DNA of 64,000 nucleotides from Bacillota bacterium. GTDB lineage: Bacteria > Bacillota > Clostridia > Christensenellales > SZUA-584. Location: assembly GCA_023436115.1 (NCBI GenBank), contig JAEZKQ010000010.1, forward strand, positions 81,300 to 145,299. The letters are read 5' to 3'. Under the pieces are notes generated by a model, which saw only the letters and a list, made by a program, of their open reading frames with translations, made no database searches and was not told the origin of the DNA. Below are positions 25,096-33,901 of this stretch, piece after piece. Positions within the stretch are counted from its first letter, which is position 1; every line of letters starts with the position of its first letter. Position numbers and translations under genes: made by a program.

Positions 25096-26385
25096 TTAAG
25101 GAACGACCTTCACAATGCTAAACATGCTGTCAAGCACGATCCAGTTTTGCGGGAATTCCAGACCCAGCAGCCAATAACTCACGCCGCGCAGATCGTATTT
25201 ATTGACAAGCAGCAGCTTGGCACGGACACTGCGCGCATCCTCAAACCAGACTTCATGCTCAGCACCGTTTGCGTCGAAGTATTTGAATGTGGGAGTCTGT
25301 GTCTGCTGGTCGAAACGTATGGTGGCCCCTTCGGCAGCGGCCAGCTGCAAGGCTTCCTGAGGGCTTAAGCGTTTTGCGAATTTACCGCCGGGCACAAAAG
25401 GCAGCGTCCAGTCATAGCCGTACAGCGGCATACCCATTAATATCTTGCGGCTGGGTATCACCGATACCGCATAGCGGATCACATCTTCAACAAGGTCGAC
25501 CGGTGCGACAGCATAAGGCGGCCCGCCGGACCATCCCCATTCATATGTCATGATAACCACGAAATCGACGATTTCACCGTGCGCACGATAATCATGCGCG
25601 CCATACCATGCGCCTGTTTGAACATCCGACGTCTTGGGCGCAAGCGCCGTTGAGACCACAAACCCTTGAGGACGCAGCGCTGCCACCAAACGCCGCAAGA
25701 AATTGTTGTAAAGCTCGCGGTTATCCGGAGATATGCGCTCAAAATCAACATTCACGCCGTAGTATCCTTTGGTTCGCATCGTTTGCAGCAGATTGGCAAT
25801 CAATGTATCTTGAATTGCTGTGCTGGCGAGTATGGAATCGACCAGCTCGGTATCAAAATTGCCCTCGCTGAAGTTTGTAATGACCATCAGGGGCGCAATG
25901 CGGTGGTTTCTGGCCTCGGCCAGCATGGCAGTATCGTTAATGGGTGTGAGCGTTCCGTCTGCGCGAACCTGATAGCTAAAAGGGGCTAAATATGTGAGAT
26001 AATCGCCGACTTCCCGAATGTATCGTGTTTCATTTTCCGGTGTTGAGGGTTCGATATAACCGTTCACCTCAATGTAACCGTAGTTTTTTTCCCGTACGGG
26101 TATGCGCAGGACAGTTCCCGGTCTGATTAAGTCGGGATTAGTTAATCTGTTAAGTGCAATGATACTGCTGGTTGTGGTTCCGAAACGCCGCGCGATCGAC
26201 CATAGGGTTTCACCCGGGGCAACAGTGTGAGCAATTTCCCTAGTGGGTATCACAAGAGACTGGCCCACAACGAGAAAGGGCAAATCGTTTAATTCATTGG
26301 CGCGGACAATATCATCCGAGGGGACACCGTAACGCTGTGCGATTTTATAGAGAGAATCGCCCGGCTGTACAACGTGTATGTCCAA
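25096..26385 (-). CDS. LysM-GH18 protein (SleL/YaaH-type spore cortex or coat hydrolase)
   Basis: A 429-residue protein: two LysM modules (about 2-47 and 51-97, each with GDSLYKIA/GETLWSIA and a terminal IP) and a family 18 glycoside hydrolase domain (about 108-425). The catalytic motif is GVNVDFERI with Asp 214 and Glu 216. No signal peptide is present, which fits spore-coat enzymes such as SleL/YaaH that are packaged from the mother cell and cleave cortex fragments in germination. TTG 26385 is the only start that leads into the first LysM; AAGGAAGTGATG precedes it. Single gene with its own terminator. Confidence 0.9.
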   Translation of the reverse strand: MDIHVVQPGDSLYKIAQRYGVPSDDIVRANELNDLPFLVVGQSLVIPTREIAHTVAPGETLWSIARRFGTTTSSIIALNRLTNPDLIRPGTVLRIPVREKNYGYIEVNGYIEPSTPENETRYIREVGDYLTYLAPFSYQVRADGTLTPINDTAMLAEARNHRIAPLMVITNFSEGNFDTELVDSILASTAIQDTLIANLLQTMRTKGYYGVNVDFERISPDNRELYNNFLRRLVAALRPQGFVVSTALAPKTSDVQTGAWYGAHDYRAHGEIVDFVVIMTYEWGWSGGPPYAVAPVDLVEDVIRYAVSVIPSRKILMGMPLYGYDWTLPFVPGGKFAKRLSPQEALQLAAAEGATIRFDQQTQTPTFKYFDANGAEHEVWFEDARSVRAKLLLVNKYDLRGVSYWLLGLEFPQNWIVLDSMFSIVKVVP

Positions 26386-26586
26386 ATCTCATCACTTCCT
26401 TAGACTTAATTTTTTATCATACTGTTTTATTATATGAACCCCTTATGGCATGGTGCGTTACAGCGTCTTGCTGTCATGTATATTTTTCGTTCTAAAGTTT
26501 TATCACTTTTTGCGCTAGTGCAATATACTGTACTGTATGCAATAAACGGTGATGACCGGCAAACTTAAACAAAAGGTTGTGATTCA

Positions 26587-27030
26587 ATGGAATTGTCAGC
26601 AAGAGAGCTGTTTGCGCGAATGATAAAGTGCGAAGCCGGCGGAGAGGGCTTGGATGGCATGAAAGCTGTCGCATCCACGATAATGAACAGGGTGCATGTC
26701 TCTTACGGTGAATACTTAAGAACAGGACAGGGGGACCTGCGTCGGGTGCTTACCCAGCCGGGTCAGTTTACATGTTATATGGATATAGTAGGAGGGGAAT
26801 ACAATCCGCAGAATGTGTGGAACATGACGCCCGATCAAATTCACTATGACGTAGCTGATTGGGCGTTGGCTGGTAATGTTCATACGGGTGCGATAGAAAC
26901 ACTTTGGTATATGAACCCGTTCACTGTAGAATGTCCGCCATACTTTCCATATAACAGAACCGGCGTTCAATTCAACAGGATTGCCCAGCACTGTTTCTTT
27001 CAGCCGACGTCTCTGTATGCATTAACTTAA
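26587..27030 (+). CDS. cwlJ: Spore cortex-lytic enzyme, CwlJ-like (SleB/CwlJ catalytic domain)
   Basis: A 147-residue protein made of the hydrolase_2 (SleB/CwlJ) domain alone. KCEAGGEG holds the catalytic Glu 16; VASTIMNRV and a C-terminal NRIAQHCFF complete the family core. Lack of a signal peptide and of a wall-binding domain marks it as CwlJ rather than SleB. CwlJ degrades cortex in germination and needs GerQ, which is encoded 26 bases downstream. Confidence 0.92.
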   Translation: MELSARELFARMIKCEAGGEGLDGMKAVASTIMNRVHVSYGEYLRTGQGDLRRVLTQPGQFTCYMDIVGGEYNPQNVWNMTPDQIHYDVADWALAGNVHTGAIETLWYMNPFTVECPPYFPYNRTGVQFNRIAQHCFFQPTSLYALT

Positions 27031-27056
27031 TTGCTAAGAAAGGGGGGATAAAAATA

Positions 27057-27608
27057 ATGGCTTATAATCAAAGCTATGACAACAAAATGATGACAGGCAA
27101 TGCATCACTACCGCGGGCGATGCAAAACAACCAAAGAAACATGACGACAAAACCCATGCGAAACAATATGCAGATTGGTATTCCTGAAAGAAGCGAAGCA
27201 ATGATGAACATACCGGGAACAAGCAGTCTGCCGGGAGGAAGATTAAATATGTCCGATGGTATGATGGATTTTTCCGGAGGCCTCACGACGTCACAGGGAG
27301 GGATGACCTCAATGCCGGACGGTACTATGGGAACGCCGATGATGCCCGGTATGCCGTCTGCCCGGACATCGGGCATTGAAACACCGACAACCGTAGAAAG
27401 CCCGTATTACTCTGCAGGCTTTTTAAGAAACTTTATCGGTAAGAACATGCGCGTTGAATTCTTAGTCGGCACTTCCGGCACACTTATTGACAGGGTCGGT
27501 GTCCTGGTGGAAGTGGGCGCAAGCTATATTGTGTTAAGGCCGCTGCTGACAGACGACCTGCTCATGTGCGATTTGTATTCCATAAGATTTGTGACGATAT
27601 ACGCTTAA
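27057..27608 (+). CDS. gerQ: Spore coat protein GerQ
   Basis: A 183-residue protein. Residues 1-105 are low-complexity, rich in Met, Gly, Asn, Ser and Pro; the conserved GerQ domain is at about 112-183, starting SPYYSAGFLRN and including a VGASYIVLRPL strand. GerQ is a coat protein that is cross-linked and is needed to localise CwlJ. A strong GGGGGG-type site precedes ATG 27057. The Met-rich N-terminus is longer than in Bacillus. Operon with cwlJ, closed by the terminator at 27674-27710. Confidence 0.88.
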   Translation: MAYNQSYDNKMMTGNASLPRAMQNNQRNMTTKPMRNNMQIGIPERSEAMMNIPGTSSLPGGRLNMSDGMMDFSGGLTTSQGGMTSMPDGTMGTPMMPGMPSARTSGIETPTTVESPYYSAGFLRNFIGKNMRVEFLVGTSGTLIDRVGVLVEVGASYIVLRPLLTDDLLMCDLYSIRFVTIYA

Positions 27609-27673
27609 AGACTTAAAGCTTTCAGCTCTTTAGAACGAATAAAAGACCTTAGGGGATCTATAAGCTTTATAAA

Positions 27674-27710
27674 CCCGGCAAACGATTAAACCGTTGCCGG
27701 GATTCTTTTT
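27674..27710 (+). terminator. Terminator of cwlJ-gerQ
   Basis: CCCGGCAAACG (27674-27684) pairs with CGTTGCCGGG (27692-27701) with one bulge, then ATTCTTTTT. Confidence 0.8.
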
Positions 27711-27801
27711 GTACATGGCATCATGGATATCCCCTATAAAGCGAATATAGAAACGATAACACGCATAGCTTGGAATATGAGTGATATAGAGGTATTGTAC
27801 A

Positions 27802-28626
27802 ATGAAATTTAAAGGCATTGCTGTTTTTATAGTCGCATGCTTGGATGTTGTGCTGGTTGCGCTCTCCGTTGGATTGGGCTTTTCGAGCGAAGTCTGCTTT
27901 AATCATGTGGCCCATAGCGAAACGAGCATCTATAACTGGTATTGCATGCCGCGCACTGACGGTGCACAGCCGCAGGACTGCCCGGAGTTTGCGTTTATAG
28001 ACGAGTTCGACGCATATTGGGTGGGCGATCCCGATGAGAAAGTCATATACTTAACGTTTGACGCGGGCTATGAAAACGGCTATACGCCACAGATACTTGA
28101 CGCGTTAAAGAAGCATGACGCACCCGCAGCATTTTTTCTTGTGGGTCACTATATGAAAACGGCTCCCGACCTTGTGAAGCGTATGACTGAGGAAGGCCAC
28201 CTCGTATGCAGCCATTCTATGAACCATAAAGACATGGCCGCTATGACGGATTTTGCTCAGTTCACCAAAGAGATGAAAGACTTGGAAAAGCTCTATAACG
28301 AAACCACGGGCAAACCGCTGGCGAATTATTTTCGTCCCCCCGAGGGCAAATTCAGTGAATTGTGTTTAAAGTACGCTCAGCAGCTTGGCTACAAGACATT
28401 TTTTTGGAGCATTGCGTATAAGGACTGGTATGTGGATGCCCAACCCGCTGAGCAGGATGCCATCAATACCATTATATCACGCACGCATCCCGGCGCGGTT
28501 GTGTTGCTGCACGCCACATCAGCTACGAACGCGGCTATACTCGACCGTCTCATCACACAATGGGAGAGCATGGGCTATCGGCTGGAGAGCCTTGATAAAT
28601 ACCCGTTCCCGAGCAACAGCCAATGA
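27802..28626 (+). CDS. pdaA: PdaA-like polysaccharide deacetylase (spore cortex muramic-delta-lactam)
   Basis: A 274-residue exported enzyme: an N-terminal membrane/signal segment (about 7-28), then a NodB-type carbohydrate esterase 4 domain. LTFDAGY holds the catalytic Asp 87; HSMNH gives metal ligands His 138 and His 142; FRPPEGKF, FFWSIAYKDW and VVLLHATS are the later motifs. The motif order and the PdaA-typical spacing support removal of N-acetyl groups in making muramic-delta-lactam of the spore cortex. AGAGGT precedes the ATG. Single gene. Confidence 0.9.
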   Translation: MKFKGIAVFIVACLDVVLVALSVGLGFSSEVCFNHVAHSETSIYNWYCMPRTDGAQPQDCPEFAFIDEFDAYWVGDPDEKVIYLTFDAGYENGYTPQILDALKKHDAPAAFFLVGHYMKTAPDLVKRMTEEGHLVCSHSMNHKDMAAMTDFAQFTKEMKDLEKLYNETTGKPLANYFRPPEGKFSELCLKYAQQLGYKTFFWSIAYKDWYVDAQPAEQDAINTIISRTHPGAVVLLHATSATNAAILDRLITQWESMGYRLESLDKYPFPSNSQ

Positions 28627-28721
28627 GCGGCCCCGCTTTATAGCGGCCTCATATTGACTATCCATTGATACCTATTCTGAACGTTATCAGTGGATGAATC
28701 GCATGTCATATATTCACGCTG

Positions 28722-28747
28722 AAGAGAGATGCCGTCTCTCTTTTTTT
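28722..28747 (+). terminator. Rho-independent terminator between pdaA and mutY
   Basis: AAGAGAGA (28722-28729) pairs with TCTCTCTT (28735-28742), loop TGCCG, followed by T residues. Confidence 0.85.
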
Positions 28748-28799
28748 ACAATTCATTGCTTCGCTATATGTTAAAATAAGCTCAATAACAGGAGGACGC

Positions 28800-29852
28800 A
28801 TGAGGGACAAGCTTTTAAACTGGTATAAAGAGAATAAACGGGATCTGCCGTGGCGGCGAATCCGCGGGCCGTATGCCGTGCTCGTGTCGGAGATGATGCT
28901 TCAGCAGACCACAGTGGAAACGGTGCTTCGCTACTATAAGCCGTTCATGGACCGGTTCCCCGATGTCTATGCACTGGCTGCGGCGCAGGAGCAGGATGTG
29001 CTGAGCGCGTGGCAGGGCCTTGGATATTATTCTCGGGCCAGGAATCTGTACCGTATTGCAAAATTCATCGTGAGCAAAAATCAAGGCGCTTTTCCGGAGA
29101 GCTTTGAAGCTTGGCGCGCGTTGCCGGGCGTCGGGCCTTATATGGCGGGCGCTGTGATGAGTATCGCTTTTGGCAAGCCATATCCGGCTGTGGACGGCAA
29201 CGTGCTTCGCGTGGTCTCGCGGCTTTTTGGCTTACGTGGAGATATTTCGCAGCCCAAAACTCGCAAAGAGGTGGAAACATGCGTTGCGGCTCTGATGGCA
29301 GATGACCAAGCGGGGGATTTTACGCAAGCGCTTATGGAACTGGGTGCGCTGATCTGCCGTCCTGTCTCGCCTGCTTGTTTGAAGTGCCCCTGGATTGAAG
29401 ACTGCACGGCAATGAGGCAAAACGCTGTGGACGAAATTCCCGTCAAAAAACAGCGCACCAAACCGCGCATTGTGCCATTGTGGGCGGCTGTGATAGAAAC
29501 CGGGGAATCGGTGCTGCTTGAGTACAGGGAGAATGAATCGCTGCTGGCGCGTATGTGGGGACTGCCTTTGGCCGAGCGCAAAGACGATGAGCCGTTTGAG
29601 AAAGCGTTTGCAGACAAGTATGGCATTAAAATTAATGGCGGGACAATCATCGGCAAAGCGGTGCATGTGTTTACGCACCAGCGGTGGGAGATGCAGATCC
29701 TTCGTTATCGGGTCGATTGTGAAGAAGCGCTTCATGCCGCATGGGAATGGACACCTTGGGCACAAATAAATGAAAAGCCCATACCCACGGCTTTTTTAAA
29801 GGTACTCAAAGCTGCGGCAAAACAGAGGGTGGAAAGGACGAAAAATGAGTGA
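28800..29852 (+). CDS. mutY: A/G-specific adenine DNA glycosylase
   Basis: The 350-residue product removes adenine mispaired with 8-oxoguanine. It has EMMLQQTT (31-38), the helix-hairpin-helix LPGVGPYMAG, the catalytic Asp 132 in AVDGN, the iron-sulfur cluster cysteines 186, 193, 196 and 202 in the C-X6-C-X2-C-X5-C spacing, and a C-terminal NUDIX-like domain (about 225-345) for 8-oxoG recognition. GGAGGACGC precedes the ATG. Its stop lies within the start of msrAB (8-base overlap), linking two oxidative-damage repair enzymes. Confidence 0.96.
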   Translation: MRDKLLNWYKENKRDLPWRRIRGPYAVLVSEMMLQQTTVETVLRYYKPFMDRFPDVYALAAAQEQDVLSAWQGLGYYSRARNLYRIAKFIVSKNQGAFPESFEAWRALPGVGPYMAGAVMSIAFGKPYPAVDGNVLRVVSRLFGLRGDISQPKTRKEVETCVAALMADDQAGDFTQALMELGALICRPVSPACLKCPWIEDCTAMRQNAVDEIPVKKQRTKPRIVPLWAAVIETGESVLLEYRENESLLARMWGLPLAERKDDEPFEKAFADKYGIKINGGTIIGKAVHVFTHQRWEMQILRYRVDCEEALHAAWEWTPWAQINEKPIPTAFLKVLKAAAKQRVERTKNE

Positions 29853-30795
29853 ATATAAAACGGCGGTATTTGCGGGCGGGTGTTTCTGGTGCATGGAGCC
29901 GCCTTACGCGGAAATGGAGGGGGTCATCAAAGTTCTGCCCGGTTATACGGGCGGTCTTACAGAAAACCCCACTTATGAACAAGTCTGCGGCGGGGGAACA
30001 GGCCACTTCGAGGCTGTTGAAATCACCTATGATCCGTCAATAGTGTCTTTTGAACAATTGATCGAGGTTTTCTGGAGGCAAATAGACCCCACGGATGCTT
30101 ACGGACAGTTTGCGGACAGAGGACGGCAGTATCAGACGGCCATTTTTTACGGCGATGATGAGGAGAAACGCATCGCGGAGGATGCCAAGCGCCGCATACA
30201 GCGCCTGTTCGATAAGCCAGTCCGCACGCAGATATTACCCAAGACCACGTTCTACACCGCCGAAAGCGGCCACTGCGCTTATTACCAGAAGAACCCTTTG
30301 CACTACGGACGCTATAAGTCCGGTTCGGGGCGTGCAGCTTATATTGCGGGTGTGTGGGGAAAGGATGCGCTGAGGGACAGGCTGTCGCCGGTGCAATACA
30401 GCGTGACGCATGAGAACGCGACCGAGCCGCCTTTTCGCAACGATTATTGGGACAACCATGAGCCGGGGCTTTATGTGGACGTGATATCCGGTGAGCCGCT
30501 GTTTTCATCGCTGGATAAATTCGATTCGGGTTGCGGCTGGCCCAGCTTTACTCAGCCGGTGGATGAGCGCCGCATAACGAAAAAAAAGGACTTAAGCCAC
30601 GGTATGGTACGCACCGAGGTTCGCACCAAGGGTACAGACGCGCATCTGGGGCATGTGTTTGAAGATGGCCCCGGGCCCACCGGCCAGCGATACTGCATCA
30701 ATTCGGCGGCGCTGCGTTTTGTACCGTTTGCTGATTTTGATAAAGAGGGCTACAGTGCCTATAAAAAGCTGTTCGTTGATCCGATAGAAAAGTGA
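29845..30795 (+). CDS. msrAB: Bifunctional peptide methionine sulfoxide reductase MsrA-MsrB
   Basis: A 316-residue fusion. MsrA comes first: GGCFWCMEPPY with catalytic Cys 13, then the FWRQIDPTDAYGQFADRG region. MsrB follows (about 175-310) with SGCGWPSF, HLGHVFEDGP and RYCINSAALRF, whose Cys is the catalytic one. The CxxC zinc pairs of some MsrB proteins are absent (SGEPLF instead). There is no signal peptide, so it is cytosolic. Together the domains repair S- and R-forms of methionine sulfoxide. It overlaps mutY by 8 bases. Confidence 0.95.
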   Translation: MSEYKTAVFAGGCFWCMEPPYAEMEGVIKVLPGYTGGLTENPTYEQVCGGGTGHFEAVEITYDPSIVSFEQLIEVFWRQIDPTDAYGQFADRGRQYQTAIFYGDDEEKRIAEDAKRRIQRLFDKPVRTQILPKTTFYTAESGHCAYYQKNPLHYGRYKSGSGRAAYIAGVWGKDALRDRLSPVQYSVTHENATEPPFRNDYWDNHEPGLYVDVISGEPLFSSLDKFDSGCGWPSFTQPVDERRITKKKDLSHGMVRTEVRTKGTDAHLGHVFEDGPGPTGQRYCINSAALRFVPFADFDKEGYSAYKKLFVDPIEK

Positions 30796-30822
30796 AATAA
30801 TATATCCAGGGATATATACAAT

Positions 30823-30850
30823 CACAAATAGTCGCGGATGTCATATATTA
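30823..30850 (+). promoter_or_regulatory. Candidate SigK-type promoter
   Basis: CACA (30823-30826) and CATATATTA (30842-30850) match the SigK pattern mACm and CATAnnnTA with about 16 bases between the AC and CATA. No SigA-like boxes are seen. It would place the Cys-rich gene in the late mother-cell regulon. Confidence 0.4.
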
Positions 30851-30881
30851 TACTAACCAATATAAGGAGAGGTGATCATAT

Positions 30882-31565
30882 TTGGCATGTCCGACAACTG
30901 TTCATGAAACAGTATGTGTTCAAGCGAATGTAACAATAACACCGCAGGTCGATGTTGGAGATATTATGACGTTTTGCGCAGGTGCTCCGTTTATCGGCGC
31001 TTGTCCGGGCACACCGGCTTCATTCTGCAGTTTCATGGTGAGCCAGAATATCTGCGTACAGGTGCCTCTGACATTCCATGCTAATGCAACAGCTACACCC
31101 GCGGGGATCGTTTGCGGTGAACCTGCAATGGGCGGCTGCCCAACCCAAACGGGGTGCACGCATACAATTGGATTCTACAGAAATAATGAAGCGGTAACCA
31201 ACGCCTTAATCACGGGTGCGGGGGGATCAATCGTATTGGGTATTGCTTCTCAAGGCTTGAGTTTTACCGTAACGACGGCAAACGCAAATGCTGTACTTGA
31301 CTTTAATACGCCTTCGCCGCCCGCCCCGTCTGATCCGCCTTTTGCAGGCCAGTATCAGGTGCTGTATGCGCAGCTGCTTGCGGCTAACTTAAATGTATTA
31401 AGCGGTGCAACATGTGAGTTTGCAACAGCAGCTATTGCTGCGGCAAATACGTTCTTGGCGAATTCACCTGCCGGGGGTCAGGCTGGAGCACCCGCGGTTC
31501 AGGAACCTTTGGCTCTGTTCAATGAGGGTGACGCTCCCAATTGCCCTGAACATTGCCCTGACTGA
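30882..31565 (+). CDS. Cys-rich protein with degenerate 'GYWKNH'-type domain, probable spore-surface protein
   Basis: A 227-residue protein starting at TTG 30882, preceded by AAGGAGAGGTGATC. Residues 1-95 are a Cys-rich module (CPTTV, VCVQANVTITP, MVSQNICV, PAGIVC, then paired Cys) that recurs in the neighbour at 31689. The rest begins CTHTIGFYRNNEAV and contains LYAQLLAANLNVLSGA, a divergent form of the domain with a TxGYWKNH start and a QLIAAKLNVANGA core found in clostridial surface proteins with collagen-like or exosporium-type architecture. There is no signal peptide, as expected if it is deposited on the spore from the mother cell. Function is inferred only from context and family resemblance. 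Confidence 0.6.
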   Translation: MACPTTVHETVCVQANVTITPQVDVGDIMTFCAGAPFIGACPGTPASFCSFMVSQNICVQVPLTFHANATATPAGIVCGEPAMGGCPTQTGCTHTIGFYRNNEAVTNALITGAGGSIVLGIASQGLSFTVTTANANAVLDFNTPSPPAPSDPPFAGQYQVLYAQLLAANLNVLSGATCEFATAAIAAANTFLANSPAGGQAGAPAVQEPLALFNEGDAPNCPEHCPD

Positions 31566-31579
31566 GATACGGTCTATAG

Positions 31580-31600
31580 GCCCTGCTTGAACAGCAGGGC
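31580..31600 (+). terminator. Hairpin after the Cys-rich gene
   Basis: GCCCTGCT (31580-31587) and AGCAGGGC (31593-31600) pair perfectly around TGAAC; the following TTATATTTAT is only a moderate T-tract. Confidence 0.6.
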
Positions 31601-31688
31601 TTATATTTATATCGTCATTGATATAGTCACAATTCAGGTAACGAAACGTATAATGTAATATCATCAATTAAAGTAGGTGTATATAATC

Positions 31689-32156
31689 ATGGAATGCCCG
31701 GCAACAGTTCAAAAAAAGGTATGTGTTGAAGCAAAAGTGACGGTGACACCTGATGCGCAGATCGGCGATGTGCAAGCAAAATGTGTGGGGAAACCAAGGT
31801 TTGAGCCTTGTCACTGCAATTCACGCGATTGTACGATTATGGTAAGCCAATTGCTTTGCGTCCGGTTTCCTATAAAGTTTTCCGCCATGGCCACTGTCGA
31901 ACCTGCGGGCATTGTTTGTGATGTGCCCCAATTAGAACCATGTATCCAGGAGCCGCCATGTAACGCAAAAATCTTCAATTCCATGGTGCAGGACGGATGC
32001 CAATGCCTGCTGCCGTGCCCGGAAGAGCCGTCATGTCCTTATGAAACCGCGCCACCTATATATCGCAGAAGATGGTTTTCTTTCCCAAGGTTATGCATTT
32101 TGCCGCTGTTTTGCAGGAATCATTATTTCTGGCGGCCGAATCAGAGATGCAGGTAA
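31689..32156 (+). CDS. Second Cys-rich paralog
   Basis: A 155-residue protein with about 20 cysteines. Its first 95 residues align with the protein at 30882: ECPATVQKKVCVEAKVTVTP, MVSQLLCVRFP, ATVEPAGIVC share order and spacing. The C-terminus differs: Cys-Pro motifs (CQCLLPCPEEPSCPY) and a basic, aromatic tail (RRRWFSFPRLC, CRNHYFWRPNQRC). ATG 31689 follows AGTAGGTG; the sequence before the start also parallels that of the first gene. It lacks the GYWKNH-like domain. Tandem duplication followed by divergence is likely. Probable cross-linked coat or exosporium component. Confidence 0.6.
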   Translation: MECPATVQKKVCVEAKVTVTPDAQIGDVQAKCVGKPRFEPCHCNSRDCTIMVSQLLCVRFPIKFSAMATVEPAGIVCDVPQLEPCIQEPPCNAKIFNSMVQDGCQCLLPCPEEPSCPYETAPPIYRRRWFSFPRLCILPLFCRNHYFWRPNQRCR

Positions 32157-32238
32157 ATTCAAATAAGCCGCTGTATGAGGTTTGTCCATCCGCTGTCTTC
32201 ATGGTATGATACAGGAAAAGACAAGTAGGGGTGGAGAC

Positions 32239-32991
32239 ATGAAAATCATATCGTGGAATGTCAATGGTCTGCGCGCGTGCTACAACAAAGGTTTTCTGGA
32301 ATTCTTCAGGGAATCGGATGCGGATATTTTCTGTATTCAGGAGACGAAGCTGCAGCGCAGCGACATCGAATTTGACCAGCCGGGCTATTATGACTACTGG
32401 AACGATGCGGAAAAAAAGGGTTATGCGGGTACGGCGGTGTTTTCCAAAGCCGAGCCGAAGGCCGTGACATACGGCATCGGTATCGACAGTCACGATCATG
32501 AAGGCCGTGTGATCACACTGGAATATGACAGCTTCTATTTTGTAAACGTCTATGTACCCAACGCGCAGGAGGAGCTAAAAAGGCTTTCCTACCGTATGAC
32601 GTGGGACGATGATTTCCGCAGTTATTTATGCGGCCTAGACAGCATAAAGCCTGTCATCGTCTGCGGCGATTTTAACGTGGCGCACCGGGAGATCGATTTA
32701 AAGAACCCGTCTTCCAACAGGCGTAACGCGGGCTTTACTGATGAGGAGCGTGCGGGCTTCTCCAAGCTGCTGGACGCGGGCTTTGCGGATGCGTTCCGCC
32801 AGCTTTATCCGGATACGCGCGATGCCTACACGTATTGGTCTTACCGCTTCGGCGCACGCCAGCGCAACGCAGGCTGGCGTATCGACTATGCGTGCATATC
32901 CAAACGCATATTAAACGAGCTTCGCGATTTTACCATTCACAGCACTGTGCTGGGGTCGGATCATTGCCCGGTTTCTATTGACATTTTTTAA
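32239..32991 (+). CDS. xth: Exodeoxyribonuclease III (AP endonuclease)
   Basis: A 250-residue EEP-family nuclease that cuts at abasic sites. Conserved motifs in order: SWNVNGLRAC (5-14, Asn ligand), QETKLQ (metal Glu), YVPNAQ, CGDFNVAH (catalytic Asp/Asn), AYTYWSYR, and the terminal GSDHCPV. ATG 32239 follows GGGGTGGAGAC; a longer frame from 32182 has no ribosome binding site. Length is normal. Single gene. Confidence 0.95.
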   Translation: MKIISWNVNGLRACYNKGFLEFFRESDADIFCIQETKLQRSDIEFDQPGYYDYWNDAEKKGYAGTAVFSKAEPKAVTYGIGIDSHDHEGRVITLEYDSFYFVNVYVPNAQEELKRLSYRMTWDDDFRSYLCGLDSIKPVIVCGDFNVAHREIDLKNPSSNRRNAGFTDEERAGFSKLLDAGFADAFRQLYPDTRDAYTYWSYRFGARQRNAGWRIDYACISKRILNELRDFTIHSTVLGSDHCPVSIDIF

Positions 32992-33036
32992 TAAGCGCTG
33001 TGTGTGCTTAATATTATGTAAAGGAAATAATAGAGT

Positions 33037-33186
33037 ATGAAGTTTGTGTGTAAGGTTTGCGGTTATGTGTTTTCCGTGGAGAATTATGAGCCCGATTACT
33101 TAGATGTCATGGAAATGATCCCCGATGATTTTGAATGCCCCAATTGCGGCGCGTTTAGAAACAGTATTGAGCCGGACGAACAATAA
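33037..33186 (+). CDS. Rubredoxin-like small metal protein
   Basis: A 49-residue protein with CKVCGY near the start and CPNCG near the end, separated by an acidic stretch with the Tyr/Pro/Asp pattern of rubredoxin (VENYEPDYLD, IPDDFECPNCG). Four cysteines in two knuckles should bind one iron. AAAGGA lies upstream of ATG 33037. Rubredoxins serve electron transfer to oxygen- and peroxide-detoxifying enzymes in anaerobes. The acidic middle is close to rubredoxin, but the knuckles differ slightly from the standard form. Confidence 0.8.
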   Translation: MKFVCKVCGYVFSVENYEPDYLDVMEMIPDDFECPNCGAFRNSIEPDEQ

Positions 33187-33265
33187 CAAGCTGGTTCTTT
33201 ATAGCGCATAAGCGCCGTCCATTCGCAAGATAATAGTATCATCATATGACGGCGGAGCTTTTGCA

Positions 33266-33892
33266 ATGGATTGGGCGGAATCATGTTTTTTGGAATTTGA
33301 GAAGCATTTGATGCAGGACGAGAAACCCTCTGATTATTTTAACGAGTTGATTCAAAAGGAAGCGTTCCCGGCAAAAGACCCGTTCACGATGCTCACCGAC
33401 CTTATTGGTCTGGAACAGTCTCCCGTCCACCATCCCGAGGGTGACGTTTGGAACCACACCATGTTTGTGGTGAATAATGCCGCCATGACAAAGCGGCTCA
33501 GCAAATCACCGCGGGCTTTGATGTGGGCAGCGCTGCTCCACGACGTGGGCAAAAAGGAAACAACAAAGCTCCGAAAAGGCCGCATTACTGCCTACGATCA
33601 TGACAGGGCCGGAGAAAAACAAGTAGTCCGGTTTATTAAGACATGCGGCGAGAGCGAGGCTTTTGCGCGTGAGGTGGGGGCGCTGGTGCGGTGGCACATG
33701 CAGGCGCTGTACGCATCCAAAAATCTGCCGTTTTTTAATCCGAAAGCCATGCTTGCGCAAACGGATGTGAATGAGGTGGCGCTGCTTTGTTTGTGCGACA
33801 GGCTGGGGCGCGGCCCCGTGAGCGCAGAAGGTATCGAAAAAGAGCAGCACCAGATTGCGGCGTTTGTGGAAAAGAGCTTAAAACGCCGGTAA
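33266..33892 (+). CDS. HD-domain protein related to the Cca HD domain
   Basis: A 208-residue protein. HHPEGDVWNHTM and LLHDVGKKETT give the H...HD metal motif, followed by ITAYDHDRAG and a later LCLCDRLGR. This pattern matches the HD domain that is fused to bacterial CCA-adding enzymes, here standing alone with a short N-terminal helix. Phosphodiesterase or phosphatase activity on nucleotides is likely; the substrate is unknown. GGCGGAG precedes the ATG. It is followed after 9 bases by the AhpD-like gene. Confidence 0.82.
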   Translation: MDWAESCFLEFEKHLMQDEKPSDYFNELIQKEAFPAKDPFTMLTDLIGLEQSPVHHPEGDVWNHTMFVVNNAAMTKRLSKSPRALMWAALLHDVGKKETTKLRKGRITAYDHDRAGEKQVVRFIKTCGESEAFAREVGALVRWHMQALYASKNLPFFNPKAMLAQTDVNEVALLCLCDRLGRGPVSAEGIEKEQHQIAAFVEKSLKRR

Positions 33893-33901
33893 GGAGGGTC
33901 A

